Below are positions 53,601-60,856 of a stretch of 64,000 nucleotides of DNA, in pieces. The stretch is from the NCBI RefSeq assembly GCF_023921225.1, contig NZ_CP071527.1, positions 3,055,501 to 3,119,500 of the forward strand. The letters are read 5' to 3'. The DNA is from Legionella lytica. GTDB taxonomy: Bacteria; Pseudomonadota; Gammaproteobacteria; Legionellales; Legionellaceae. The position numbers were made by a program, and so were the translations under genes. How positions within the stretch are numbered: the stretch's first letter is position 1; each line of letters opens with the position of its first letter. Under the pieces are notes generated by a model that saw nothing but the letters and a program-made list of their open reading frames with translations, searched no databases and was not told where the DNA came from.

Positions 53601-53614
53601 CCGGTGGATTTTAA
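50612..53614 (+). CDS. Secreted GH81 endo-1,3-beta-glucanase-like protein
   Basis: The 1000-residue product has an N-terminal signal peptide (cleavage after MAQA, residue ~31) and GGAG nine bases before the ATG. The central part carries the family 81 glycoside hydrolase signature: DHGFHWGYLLDSAATIAQFD with the likely acid D558, a following FPHFRSFDPYSGLSSALG, and the glutamate cluster NINEEDSAEF (E638, E642). GH81 enzymes cut beta-1,3-glucan of fungal, algal or oomycete walls. In a Legionella-like host, roles could be feeding on algae or amoeba cysts, which is inference. The C-terminal 200 residues contain several cysteine pairs and no recognised module. Confidence 0.85.
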   Translation: MTEHRCFFNHVKKYCSYITLTIFTQINMAQAETALGQGIYYDNQQISKLAQTYPSRVSKDAGYPLINNYSTLKMLFRGSQFGLANKPPTTGMWWTPLLAVDKPSGQIQDSDYLSPLLLIPNPLTVGLSDQGIAMGIPLQKANVDTAHIDRGYTNTLDITVTTGDLKGTAPLVSDYSDWMVKAQWATNNTPLLTANIIEGSPFIFVEKKNRQAISYLQFNNSQEAKLLAQQNGASLFKTKNASEGNYHYYAYYSNPNKAASSWKTASGVVIVPTNQGGSGTIVPATLINTNDTDSYFTLAAIPAASDAEAIQLMGQLQAYAYTVINNTTISYEYDKANAQVITHFNFTTQTTYSNASVQKQPAIMLYPWQIKNMSSADKANCLLNDECSSNKGVIQTLKGTMHLYAVPGTASFTTQVPFRGILPVLPSKLSQSDLTKIGSYSFAMPADPHLDSKNPWTDTYATGKLLSREAQLIKIADMLMRADSASATKYQNIRNTLLKQLKGQVTSFLTGLNYTDACPGGASDCARAQASWFYSYNNDWHTMMGFPSGFFTATTLTDHGFHWGYLLDSAATIAQFDKTWAQQYGGMVNLLIRDICNYKYGEDGNEATQFPHFRSFDPYSGLSSALGMPYSLDNINEEDSAEFMNLAQAIVLWGINTQGLSFAGDNSSPQDLLETGLYLYTTEEQALNHYHFNQNPNSGVFPTGWANNTTGQTYLTVGNVWGGKQDRSTYFCAGQPCYYQNLASNTLPLTAGSLYLGFDASFVNRVYTQDAKNPCSGDPKNSAYCGTLLKYLALGNPTLASQYYAQYFEQQGNIPDPGETLPSIYYWIQNLRNLGNLNSNITADTPSYAAFGAGSSLYVAAYNGENTAKTVHFYNNGALACTLENIQPGVTQGKLCDGDTPPPTTQFSFTLYLGYPFKPVLVNNTIQCPDPVTKNPACLLKNIAAPSTMTVAGSNGNLCTLTIGGDGSVTPVNEKSKGCYINSNPATPTSAGTINLPGGF

Positions 53615-53662
53615 ACTCATTTAGCCCGCCTTTACTGAGCTATGAGTTAAACTATGAAACGC

Positions 53663-53696
53663 TACGCCCATGGTGCATTAATGCACCATGGGCGTA
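53663..53696. repeat. 34-bp perfect palindrome
   Basis: TACGCCCATGGTGCATT (53663-53679) is followed directly by its exact reverse complement (53680-53696), with no loop. It lies 49 bases after the GH81 stop. As RNA it would form a very stable stem with a tight turn, possibly a terminator in both directions; as DNA it could bind a dimeric protein or be an extragenic repeat. The region 53697-53810 contains nothing else evident. Confidence 0.8.
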
Positions 53697-53810
53697 CAGA
53701 CGCCATAATCGCCTTGTCGTGTCCCCACCAAAAGATAGTGGTTAGACAAGCTCACAGAAACCGTCTAAATTAAATACTACGTTAAAAGTATACTTAACAA
53801 GGAAGATGAA

Positions 53811-53894
53811 ATGAAAGAACCTATAGAACCTCCTCGTCCTCTTGAGCCCGACGAACCACAACCTGTTCATAATCCAGAGGAACCATTAAAATAA
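53811..53894 (+). CDS. Pro/Glu-rich 27-residue peptide
   Basis: ATG 53811 is preceded by AAGGAAG at good distance and opens a 27-residue frame in which nearly half of the residues are Pro or Glu (MKEPIEPPRPLEPDEPQP). Such periodic Pro/Glu use is unlikely in random DNA. No function is known. The downstream 53895-54272 shows no gene. Confidence 0.4.
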   Translation: MKEPIEPPRPLEPDEPQPVHNPEEPLK

Positions 53895-54272
53895 TAGTAA
53901 TTTCGGCGTTTCATGTGGCCAAATAACTCTTGATGCAAACGTCAATCAAGAGCAATTCTCTTAGCCGGGGACTTTAATGAGCTCTCCAGGTAATGTTTTA
54001 CTGCAACCATATCAAGTTTATTAATTCCCTTGCTCAAAAATTTTTATATAAAGCCTATATAATCGCGCATCGAGTTAGCTATTTTAATATCCGACTTTTC
54101 AATCGCGTCACCTCATCTTGGCTCTAAGATTGTTGAAGGAATATACTGATTATTGTTTAAACTAGACATATAATCCCTATCAATGTTATTGATGTAGTTT
54201 TTAGCCTGCCAATTGATCAAAATACGTTCACTTTGCAAGTTATTATATCCTCTATAAAAGTGATGCATTCAG

Positions 54273-55772
54273 ATGAAAAAAAATATTTTTATAATGGCCT
54301 TGTGGATTGGTTTATGCAGTTTATTTTCTTTACATAGCGAGGCGGCAATACCCGTATTTGAAATAAAAGCGGTAACGAAAGTTCCCCCACAATTATTAGC
54401 AAACCGTATGCTATCGGTTCAATATACCGTAAAAAATAACAGTAAAAAATTGCGCACGTTAACATTAAAACCGATACCCGGAGTAGAGGAAGTAGCGGGA
54501 ACGGCTCTTTGTCACAGCCCATTTAAGCTGGCGCCAGGTCAGTCTTGTTTTTTAAATTTGAAACTTAACGCCTCCCAAATGGGAGCAGGGATTCACTCAG
54601 GTCCGGTGCTTTGCCAAACTAAAGGCACTACCAATATTCCTAACCCTCTGCAGTGTTATAGTCCATCATTGGCGGAGCAATTGAATATCAAGATTATTCC
54701 TTGCGCGAACAACAGCTGCCTCAATAAAACAACCGAGCTTTTATTGCGCAACATAACCCGCAGTTATCAACAACAATACCATATCCCTGGCGTATTGGCG
54801 GGCATCTGGATACCTGGGCAAGGACAATTAATCATTGAAGATGGGGTGGCCGATATCAGTACCAGCCGGCCAATTAGTGCATTAGATCATGTACGAATAG
54901 CCAGTCTCACAAAATCGTTTACAACCACGGTAATTTTACAATTAATTGAACAAGGGTTAATAAATTTAAGTACACCGATTAGCAATTTAGGTTTTACGAT
55001 ACAAAATAATGGCGCAACCATTGCCCAGTTGGCCAATATGCGTAGCGGAATTTTTAATTACAGTGCCGATCCTAACTTTCTGCAAAACTTAGTTGATAAC
55101 TTTTTAAGAAAATGGTCGCCACAAGAGCTGGTTACTATTGCAAATGGCAATGCTATTTATTTTGCGCCAGGAAGCGATTGGCATTATTCCAATACGAATA
55201 CCATTATCCTGGGAATGATTGTCGAACAGTTAACTGGAAATTTCATTGGTAAGGAGATTTACCAGCGAATCATTCGCCCCTTGGGCTTAAATGAAACCAG
55301 TTATCCGACAACACCGGCAATGCCAGTTCCGTTTGCAAAAGGATATGCCGGCACTGATTTGGAAGAAGTAACGTATGTAGACCCATCTTTTTCAGGAGCA
55401 GCCGGAGGAATGATTTCCACCCTCGGGGATTTAAAAACCTGGGTAGAATCTCTAGCTACAGGAAGCCTCTTATCAACACCAATGCAACAACAGCGCATCA
55501 ATAGTCTTTTACCGATTAGTTTCGACCCTTGTGCTGATAATGATCCTTCACGCCCACATCCAACCTGCCCAGAATATGATAATTATGGCTATGGGATGGG
55601 CTCAATTAACGGGTGGCGCGGACATACCGGAGATTATTTTGGTTATTTATTATTAATGATGCATGAGCCCAATAGCAAAGCAACCATTGTGATTGTAGTT
55701 AATCTATCTGGAGTAGGAACTCATATTCCCACGGACTTATTTAGAGAATATCTAAACATTATTAACCCTTAA
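54273..55772 (+). CDS. Secreted beta-lactamase-fold serine hydrolase with N-terminal beta domain
   Basis: The 499-residue product has a signal peptide (cleavage near SEA-A, residue ~24), an N-terminal immunoglobulin-like domain with paired cysteines (about 27-145, ALCHSPFKLAPGQSC) of the type attached to several Legionella exported proteins, and a class C beta-lactamase/D-Ala-D-Ala carboxypeptidase domain. Catalytic motifs are S211-x2-K214 in ASLTKSFT, Y305-S-N in HYSNTN and H451-T-G in RGHTGDY. It most likely acts on peptidoglycan peptides, peptides or esters in the periplasm or outside; true beta-lactamase activity is not implied. Confidence 0.88.
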   Translation: MKKNIFIMALWIGLCSLFSLHSEAAIPVFEIKAVTKVPPQLLANRMLSVQYTVKNNSKKLRTLTLKPIPGVEEVAGTALCHSPFKLAPGQSCFLNLKLNASQMGAGIHSGPVLCQTKGTTNIPNPLQCYSPSLAEQLNIKIIPCANNSCLNKTTELLLRNITRSYQQQYHIPGVLAGIWIPGQGQLIIEDGVADISTSRPISALDHVRIASLTKSFTTTVILQLIEQGLINLSTPISNLGFTIQNNGATIAQLANMRSGIFNYSADPNFLQNLVDNFLRKWSPQELVTIANGNAIYFAPGSDWHYSNTNTIILGMIVEQLTGNFIGKEIYQRIIRPLGLNETSYPTTPAMPVPFAKGYAGTDLEEVTYVDPSFSGAAGGMISTLGDLKTWVESLATGSLLSTPMQQQRINSLLPISFDPCADNDPSRPHPTCPEYDNYGYGMGSINGWRGHTGDYFGYLLLMMHEPNSKATIVIVVNLSGVGTHIPTDLFREYLNIINP

Positions 55773-56128
55773 CCGACACGAGCCAGAGGGATGAACATTT
55801 TGAAGCAAAGGCGTTTCGTTCCTTTCTGGCCTCTCATCAAATTGAATATTTAGGGGGAAATAACTCTAAAAACTATAAAATCGTCAATCGCGACACCAAT
55901 CTTTCCTATGTGTTGAAAGTAGACCATCGACTGAATATGCCAAGAAATGCAGAAACCTATTTACGAAATCAAATTCCCGAAAATTTCACGCCAATCACGG
56001 CCGAACGTCAAGTAAGCGCTGCCGATAAACAACAGACAAAATGCTGCACCCTACTGGTTATAAAATCCTATCTTCATAGATACAGCTCTCCAGGATACTC
56101 TATACGTAATGCTCTATGTTGGACTTAG
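55766..56128 (+). pseudogene. Fragment of a kinase-like or effector gene without a start
   Basis: Directly at the stop of the hydrolase gene, another frame opens without a start codon and encodes about 115 clean residues (for example RSFLASHQIEYLGG, KNYKIVNRDTNLSYVLKVDH, ETYLRNQIPENFTPITAERQ) before ending at 56128. The first in-frame initiator is at 55910, inside the conserved-looking part. The pattern of a lysine in YVLKV resembles a kinase-like ATP-binding strand, but I cannot name the family. It is a truncated internal fragment. Its 3' end coincides with the left copy of the direct repeat. Confidence 0.6.
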
Positions 56129-56150
56129 CTTGTTCTTATTTTTCCATATA
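56094..56150 (+). repeat. Left copy of a dispersed direct repeat
   Basis: A 31-base stretch beginning TGGACTTAG (56120-56150) matches 62941-62971 in 29 of 31 positions and the same orientation. A shared GATACTCTAT lies 26 bases upstream here (56094) and 30 bases upstream in the other copy. The two copies enclose about 6.8 kb. Confidence 0.75.
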
Positions 56151-56591
56151 AATCCATATTTAATTTATTTATTCTTATTACTCAATGAATTAATTCATTT
56201 TATTTTCTAAATCAAACGCAAAGACTGCCCCCATAGGTACCATAGGCACAAGCCTAAGGGCTTAGCCTCACATTTGGATTAATCATCAATTGCCCCCTAA
56301 AACTTAATGCATTATCATTATAAATGATAGGCTGCATTTGATGCGTCATTGTTATATCAATAAAATATCGTACAAAATAAAATAGACTGCTTCTACCTTT
56401 CATTAAACCAAGTAATTTATATTGAATCGTTAATAATGTGATATCTGTTTTTTGTACCAACAACATCAATATGTAAAAGAAATTCCTGCATATGAGAAAT
56501 TTCAAGCTCATTTCAAAATTAAACTTAGCCAGATTTAAACTATTATGCTCCTATGCTAAAATCACAGCTTAATTAATAAGAGAGCTGCTGT
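56151..56591. other. Gap upstream of the borosin-like operon
   Basis: A minus-strand frame of 85 codons (56254-56511) has no ribosome site and no recognisable product, so it is not called. A weak promoter candidate, TTTAAA (56534-56539) and TAAAAT (56557-56562) 17 bases apart, lies 30 bases before the peptide gene. Confidence 0.4.
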
Positions 56592-56780
56592 ATGAGTATC
56601 GTGACGCTTTTCGAACAAATGGCCAGTACAGTTCACCATAAAGTGAATTTGAATGAATTACTAAAAGAAAAAAACTCTGATTTACAACAAATAATAGAGA
56701 ATAGTGATCCTTCGAAACTAAAAGCTCTGTTTAACGAAAAGGCGATACTTGCTGATCGCACCACAATTTTCGAACTGTAA
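56592..56780 (+). CDS. Candidate split-borosin precursor peptide
   Basis: The 62-residue product starts at ATG 56592 with AGAGAG upstream. Most of it is amphipathic helix (TLFEQMASTVHHKVNLNELL, then LQQIIENSDPSKLKALFNE), and the last ~12 residues (AILADRTTIFEL) are hydrophobic and beta-branched. This matches the plan of SonA-type borosin substrates: a helical binding domain about 50 residues long and a short C-terminal core. The segment IIENSDPSKLKALF lines up by eye with the end of the SonA binding domain (AVMTGDMEKLKTL). Backbone N-methylation would be expected in the C-terminal stretch. It is 20 bases upstream of the methyltransferase gene. The identification rests on context and weak similarity. 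Confidence 0.78.
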   Translation: MSIVTLFEQMASTVHHKVNLNELLKEKNSDLQQIIENSDPSKLKALFNEKAILADRTTIFEL

Positions 56781-56800
56781 ACATCAAGACCGTTGTAGAT

Positions 56801-57586
56801 ATGGAAATAAGTCCAAATGTGTCCTCGCTCGTTGTAGTTGGGAGTGGGATTAAGTTCTTTTCTCATTTAACTACCGAAGCAATTACCTATATACAGCAGT
56901 CGGATGTTGTTCTTTATTTAGTAAATGACCCAATTTTAAAATTATGGATACAAAAACAAAATAAAAATACTGAGACATTGGACTTTTTATATAATTCGAG
57001 TTCTTTACGCACGGAAGTTTATCAGCGTATTACAGATTATGTTTTAGGTCATTTATATCAAAAAAAACATGTCTGCTTTGTTCTGTATGGTCATCCAAGT
57101 CTATTTTCCAGACCAGGATTAAAGGCGGTAAAACAAGCACAAAAAGAAGGTTATTTTGCAAAAATTTTACCTGCGATTTCCGCAGAGGCCTGCCTTTTTG
57201 CTGATCTACTAATCGATCCGGGCTCTTTAGGATACCAATCTTTCGAAGCAACAGATTTTTTAATTCACCAACGCAAGTTTGATGCCTCATCCCATTTGAT
57301 TTTGTGGCAAATTGATGCGATAGGTATTGTTGATCAGGAGTCCACAAATAATAAAAAAACAGGTATTTTGCTCTTACTAGATTATTTAAAACATTTTTAT
57401 AACTCTGAAGATAAAATTATTATCTATGAAGCAGCGCAATATCCTGGCTTTGAACCCAAAATAACTCGAATACAATTACAACATTTACCTGATATCCAAT
57501 TATCAGCTATTTCAACCTTATACGTCCCACCAATAAAAAAAGCTCGGTGCAATGACATGGTATTAAGCGCATTAGGATTAAAATAA
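56801..57586 (+). CDS. Split-borosin peptide alpha-N-methyltransferase (tetrapyrrole-methylase fold)
   Basis: The 261-residue product has the tetrapyrrole methylase fold but matches the borosin enzyme SonM, not cobalamin enzymes. Shared landmarks are the first strand VVVGSGI, R70-x3-Y74 (SonM R67/Y71), Y64 (SonM Y58), Y96 in YGHPSLF (SonM Y93), then ISAEACLFADLLIDPGS, YQSFEATDF, HLILWQIDA, IIYEAAQYP, and the C-terminal ISTLYVPP motif. The distances R-to-Y (4) and Y-to-Y (22) are the same as in SonM; the loop between Y64 and R70 is three residues shorter. Borosin enzymes methylate backbone amides of a bound peptide with SAM. The gene lies between the small peptide gene and an exporter. The start ATG has no good ribosome site; a GTG six codons later is an alternative. 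Confidence 0.88.
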   Translation: MEISPNVSSLVVVGSGIKFFSHLTTEAITYIQQSDVVLYLVNDPILKLWIQKQNKNTETLDFLYNSSSLRTEVYQRITDYVLGHLYQKKHVCFVLYGHPSLFSRPGLKAVKQAQKEGYFAKILPAISAEACLFADLLIDPGSLGYQSFEATDFLIHQRKFDASSHLILWQIDAIGIVDQESTNNKKTGILLLLDYLKHFYNSEDKIIIYEAAQYPGFEPKITRIQLQHLPDIQLSAISTLYVPPIKKARCNDMVLSALGLK

Positions 57587-57587
57587 A

Positions 57588-58814
57588 ATGACGGATTATT
57601 TAATAACCTTCGCTAAAAAATATGCAACAAACTACAAAGGATTACCCATACTTTGTTGGCAAGGTATTATTTTAATGATTCTCAATACGCTTACTATCGG
57701 TATTTGTTTTTTCTTATCGCTGTATTTCGTTAATGTTCGGCACTTTACCCCTTCCATCTCCGGATTGCTTCTCTCCTGTTATGGATTAGGTACAGTATCT
57801 GGTGGACTCATCGCGGGTAAACTATCAGACAAATTTTCGCCTAGACTTATTTCGCTCGTTAGCCTTTTCGCGCAATCTGCGGCGTTTTTTCTTTTAATTT
57901 ATTTACAATCGTCTTTTACACTAATGGCTGATTTATTTTTGCTTGGACTAACTGCTTATGGATTTAAAACATCCAATAATGTTTGGATGCTTAGCATGTG
58001 TAGAAATGATACTGACTTACGTTATAAAACCATTAGTATTTCTCATGTTGGAGCTAATTTTGGGCTAGGATTATCTGGTGTTCTCATTGCTAGCATGAGC
58101 CCGTATGGTTTTCAGTCGATTTTTTATCTATCAAGTTTATTGCTTTTATGCTCTGCGCTTTATCTTCAATTCCAAAGCCATACAACCACCCATGTGTCAT
58201 TATCAACTTCAGCCCAATATCATAACAAACATTCTTATTCAAATGCATCATCAATGATCTTATTATTAATTATTTCATGTGTTTTTCTTATCGGATTAAT
58301 TATTGCACAGTTAAGTGCTACTTACCCTCTATATATCCAAGATTCATTTCCGCAGTTAGGTATTAATGCCGTGAGCATTTTATTTATTTTAGACACCCTC
58401 CTAATTGTCTTTTTTCAGGCCCCCTTAACTACGTTAGTAAGCAAACAAAATAAGCTATTGGTAACAGGATTTGGCGCGTTATTAATGGGATTGGGAATGC
58501 TAGTTTTAGCTTATTCTAATGTTTTTGCGCTGGCTATTCTCTCTTGTATTATTTGGACAATAGGTGAAATGCTGTTTATCTCTACAGCCCAGCTTCTCTG
58601 TTATGAACTAGGAGGCAATCAAAAAAAGGGACAAAGCTTAGGGTTATTTCAAACTACATTTGCTGCAAGCAATGTGATAGGCCCAATTATAGGCGGCATC
58701 ATTTATCAAAGTTTTGGCGGGAACTTACTCTGGTATTGCAGCATGTTCATTGGGACAATGTGTTTTTTGTTGTGTTGGTATTTCAGCAGAACCTATTCTG
58801 ACACACCCTCTTAA
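57588..58814 (+). CDS. MFS transporter, likely exporter of the operon product
   Basis: The 408-residue product has twelve predicted membrane helices in two halves and the MFS loop 2-3 motif GGLIAGKLSDKFSPRL (about 75-90). It is related in layout to drug/metabolite exporters of the 12-helix type. The ATG follows the methyltransferase stop by a single base, so they are co-translated. Export of a modified peptide is the simplest guess; an unrelated small-molecule exporter cannot be excluded. The last 90 bases overlap the 3' end of the convergent unknown gene. Confidence 0.85.
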   Translation: MTDYLITFAKKYATNYKGLPILCWQGIILMILNTLTIGICFFLSLYFVNVRHFTPSISGLLLSCYGLGTVSGGLIAGKLSDKFSPRLISLVSLFAQSAAFFLLIYLQSSFTLMADLFLLGLTAYGFKTSNNVWMLSMCRNDTDLRYKTISISHVGANFGLGLSGVLIASMSPYGFQSIFYLSSLLLLCSALYLQFQSHTTTHVSLSTSAQYHNKHSYSNASSMILLLIISCVFLIGLIIAQLSATYPLYIQDSFPQLGINAVSILFILDTLLIVFFQAPLTTLVSKQNKLLVTGFGALLMGLGMLVLAYSNVFALAILSCIIWTIGEMLFISTAQLLCYELGGNQKKGQSLGLFQTTFAASNVIGPIIGGIIYQSFGGNLLWYCSMFIGTMCFLLCWYFSRTYSDTPS

Positions 58815-60134
58815 AAAAGATGCGTCTGCGGCAAAGGATGCTTCTACTTTTTCTGGAAAGAGGGTCTCGTTGAACCGACTATCACTATTTAATAACTCAA
58901 GAGAATTTCTAAGTATGTTATGGCTATCTATAGCATTATGAAAATAGCTGAAGTTGACCATTTTAGCTATTTGCCCAAAAACAGTATCAGAAGATAATGC
59001 CTTGTCTTTTGATAATTCTTCAATGAAAATATTCATGATATGTTCCAGCTCACGCATTTCATTTATTGTGCTGGATGCAAGCCTTGATCTTGGCGAGAAT
59101 ATACGCGTAGCGGGGTGCTGTAACGAATAATATGTAGGAAAGTAATCCGTTTCAAAATTAAAATATTTAGGTTGCATCACCGTCGGCTTATATTTTTTTA
59201 AGCCATAAGACTCCACAAAAACTTGCTGCAAAATATCTACAGGTAAAGCATTATTATCTGTTGCCGGAGCATACCCTGGAGTGGCTCCCAAGGCCGTAGC
59301 GAATAAATGTTTCGCAGTATCAACAAGGTAAGGGTTAGGTTTTAAATTACGGTTTTTTTGTATGACTGAAAAAGTAATGTCATAGTAAATTCTATTTCGT
59401 TCATATTCATATCGATACCATGCCAATTCATGCAAATATTGTTTTAACGTTTTCCAAGCAACATCATTATGCAAGCTGGTTAGCCAATTTTCCGAAAAAT
59501 AGACAATACAACAACGCCAATCTGAGTTAATTATATCGCTATTAACAACCTCTTTAAAAATTTTCCAATGCTCATATAGAGATTTTGCTGGTCGGCTTTT
59601 AATATTAAAATCACGTTGTAAATTTGTATGATTTGCCGTTGCTCCTATATTAGGCAACATAAATGCTGAGCGCGCTCCAGCTGTTGAAGATAGTAATCCA
59701 TTAGGCGTATAAATATGGCCTTTCCTTTTGTTTAAAATAGTTGAGAGAGGGAAAATATCCCCTGGTTTAAAAACAAGCCATGGGATCGTAATTTGTTCAT
59801 TTTTCAAATCGATAAAACACTCAAGCTCCTTCTCAAGAATCATACCTAGCGGCGTACCATTTGCACTGTATCCGAGATGTTTAACAATGTCTTGTGGAAC
59901 ATCGAGATCCGTAATGCGATAGTACCCCCCCTTTATATTGGGAAATAAGGAACTACATGTATCCGCATCAGTATCACCATACGGATAGTAAGCGATATAG
60001 AGAGGGAAAGATTGATCTGGGGACAACTGATCTACAATCGCCGTAAAAGTCGGCTCTACTTTGGCGAAGCGTTGACGAATATCTGACCAAAAACATTTAA
60101 CCAATCCATTTCGCTCATCAACCGCTGTAAACAT
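58725..60134 (-). CDS. Unknown 469-residue protein, convergent with the exporter
   Basis: Start at ATG 60134 (AAGGA ten bases upstream); one extra TTG codon precedes it in the longest frame. The product is soluble-looking, with no signal peptide or membrane helix. It is rich in aromatic residues (LYIAYYPYGD, WYRYEYERNRIYY) and has a conserved-looking segment around 145-175 (PNGLLSSTAGARSAFMLPNI). I do not recognise it. The 3' end overlaps the exporter gene by 90 bases on the opposite strand, which is unusual for a native pair and suggests either coevolution with the operon or an extended C-terminus after loss of a stop. Confidence 0.75.
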   Translation of the reverse strand: MFTAVDERNGLVKCFWSDIRQRFAKVEPTFTAIVDQLSPDQSFPLYIAYYPYGDTDADTCSSLFPNIKGGYYRITDLDVPQDIVKHLGYSANGTPLGMILEKELECFIDLKNEQITIPWLVFKPGDIFPLSTILNKRKGHIYTPNGLLSSTAGARSAFMLPNIGATANHTNLQRDFNIKSRPAKSLYEHWKIFKEVVNSDIINSDWRCCIVYFSENWLTSLHNDVAWKTLKQYLHELAWYRYEYERNRIYYDITFSVIQKNRNLKPNPYLVDTAKHLFATALGATPGYAPATDNNALPVDILQQVFVESYGLKKYKPTVMQPKYFNFETDYFPTYYSLQHPATRIFSPRSRLASSTINEMRELEHIMNIFIEELSKDKALSSDTVFGQIAKMVNFSYFHNAIDSHNILRNSLELLNSDSRFNETLFPEKVEASFAADASFLRGCVRIGSAEIPTQQKTHCPNEHAAIPE

Positions 60135-60137
60135 CAA

Positions 60138-60586
60138 TCAACATCCTTGCTCTATAGATAATTTCTAACAAAAATCATCCGATTCTAATTCTACAAAAAT
60201 AGCTCTGTCAATTAAATAGAGTCGATATTGCCCAAATTGGGCATTATTAGGTTTTTAAATTTACATGAAAATAAAATCATTTTTTTGTTTTATCTCCAAT
60301 GTTTTAATGCACTGAGTCCAAGCTCTAATGGAAAGAACATCTTTAGCAATCTAAGAGTGAAATGAAAAAAGATGTTGTAGTCATCAAGCCTAACTTCAAT
60401 GGAAAACTTATCTTAAGAGGTTGCACAGGCACCTCTTAAGATAGGGATTAATTATTTTTGAAACAGATATGTACACTATTCAAGATTAAATGCCATGAAT
60501 TACTTCGAAACTGATGAATCTACTTGACGGCTCTCATTATTGGCACTTGATTAAAATAAATTTGAAAAGAACGTTGGAGTTATAGC
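60138..60586. other. Gap with two hairpins and a possible 25-codon frame
   Basis: TGCCCAA (60229-60235) and TTGGGCA (60237-60243) form a palindrome about one base apart. TATCTTAAGAGGT (60409-60421) pairs exactly with ACCTCTTAAGATA (60431-60443). A short frame from ATG 60362 to 60439 (MKKDVVVIKPNFNGKLILRG, 25 residues) ends inside the second hairpin. The arrangement resembles a leader peptide plus attenuator ahead of the 60587 gene, but may be chance. Confidence 0.35.
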
Positions 60587-60826
60587 ATGGGATGTATTGT
60601 AGAGTTTAATGACAATCTAAGATTTGATTTTATTCAAAATAAATGTAGGCAAAAACTATGGATTGATGCTCTATTACAAACTACTAGAACAGGTATTGAA
60701 CATTTAGCCTTTATTCTTGACCTATCAACGGAAACAATAATTCAAGTACATCAAGGCAAGCATTATCTTGAGCCGGTCTCAGCTGAGCGCTTGGGGCAGT
60801 TATTCTTAATAACTTTTGGAACTTAA
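60587..60826 (+). CDS. Small protein, helix-turn-helix-like
   Basis: The 79-residue product has GGAG eight bases before ATG 60587. The central part (RTGIEHLAFILDLSTETIIQ, then VHQGKHYLEPVSAERLGQLF) has the rhythm of an XRE-type helix-turn-helix, with the second helix after a short turn. It may be a small regulator, but the usual DNA-contact pattern is only approximate. Unrecognised otherwise. Confidence 0.6.
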   Translation: MGCIVEFNDNLRFDFIQNKCRQKLWIDALLQTTRTGIEHLAFILDLSTETIIQVHQGKHYLEPVSAERLGQLFLITFGT

Positions 60827-60856
60827 AGTTAACTCCAATCACATTCATGGGCACCG

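Noticed and set aside
56254..56511. 85-codon minus frame before the peptide operon
   Set aside because: No ribosome site, no start context and no recognisable family; listed only in the gap note.
56801..57586. Annotation as precorrin/uroporphyrin C-methyltransferase
   Set aside because: The fold is shared, but the motifs after the first strand (R-x3-Y, YGHPSLF, ISAEACLFADL, IIYEAA) follow the borosin enzyme SonM, and no cobalamin or siroheme gene is nearby.
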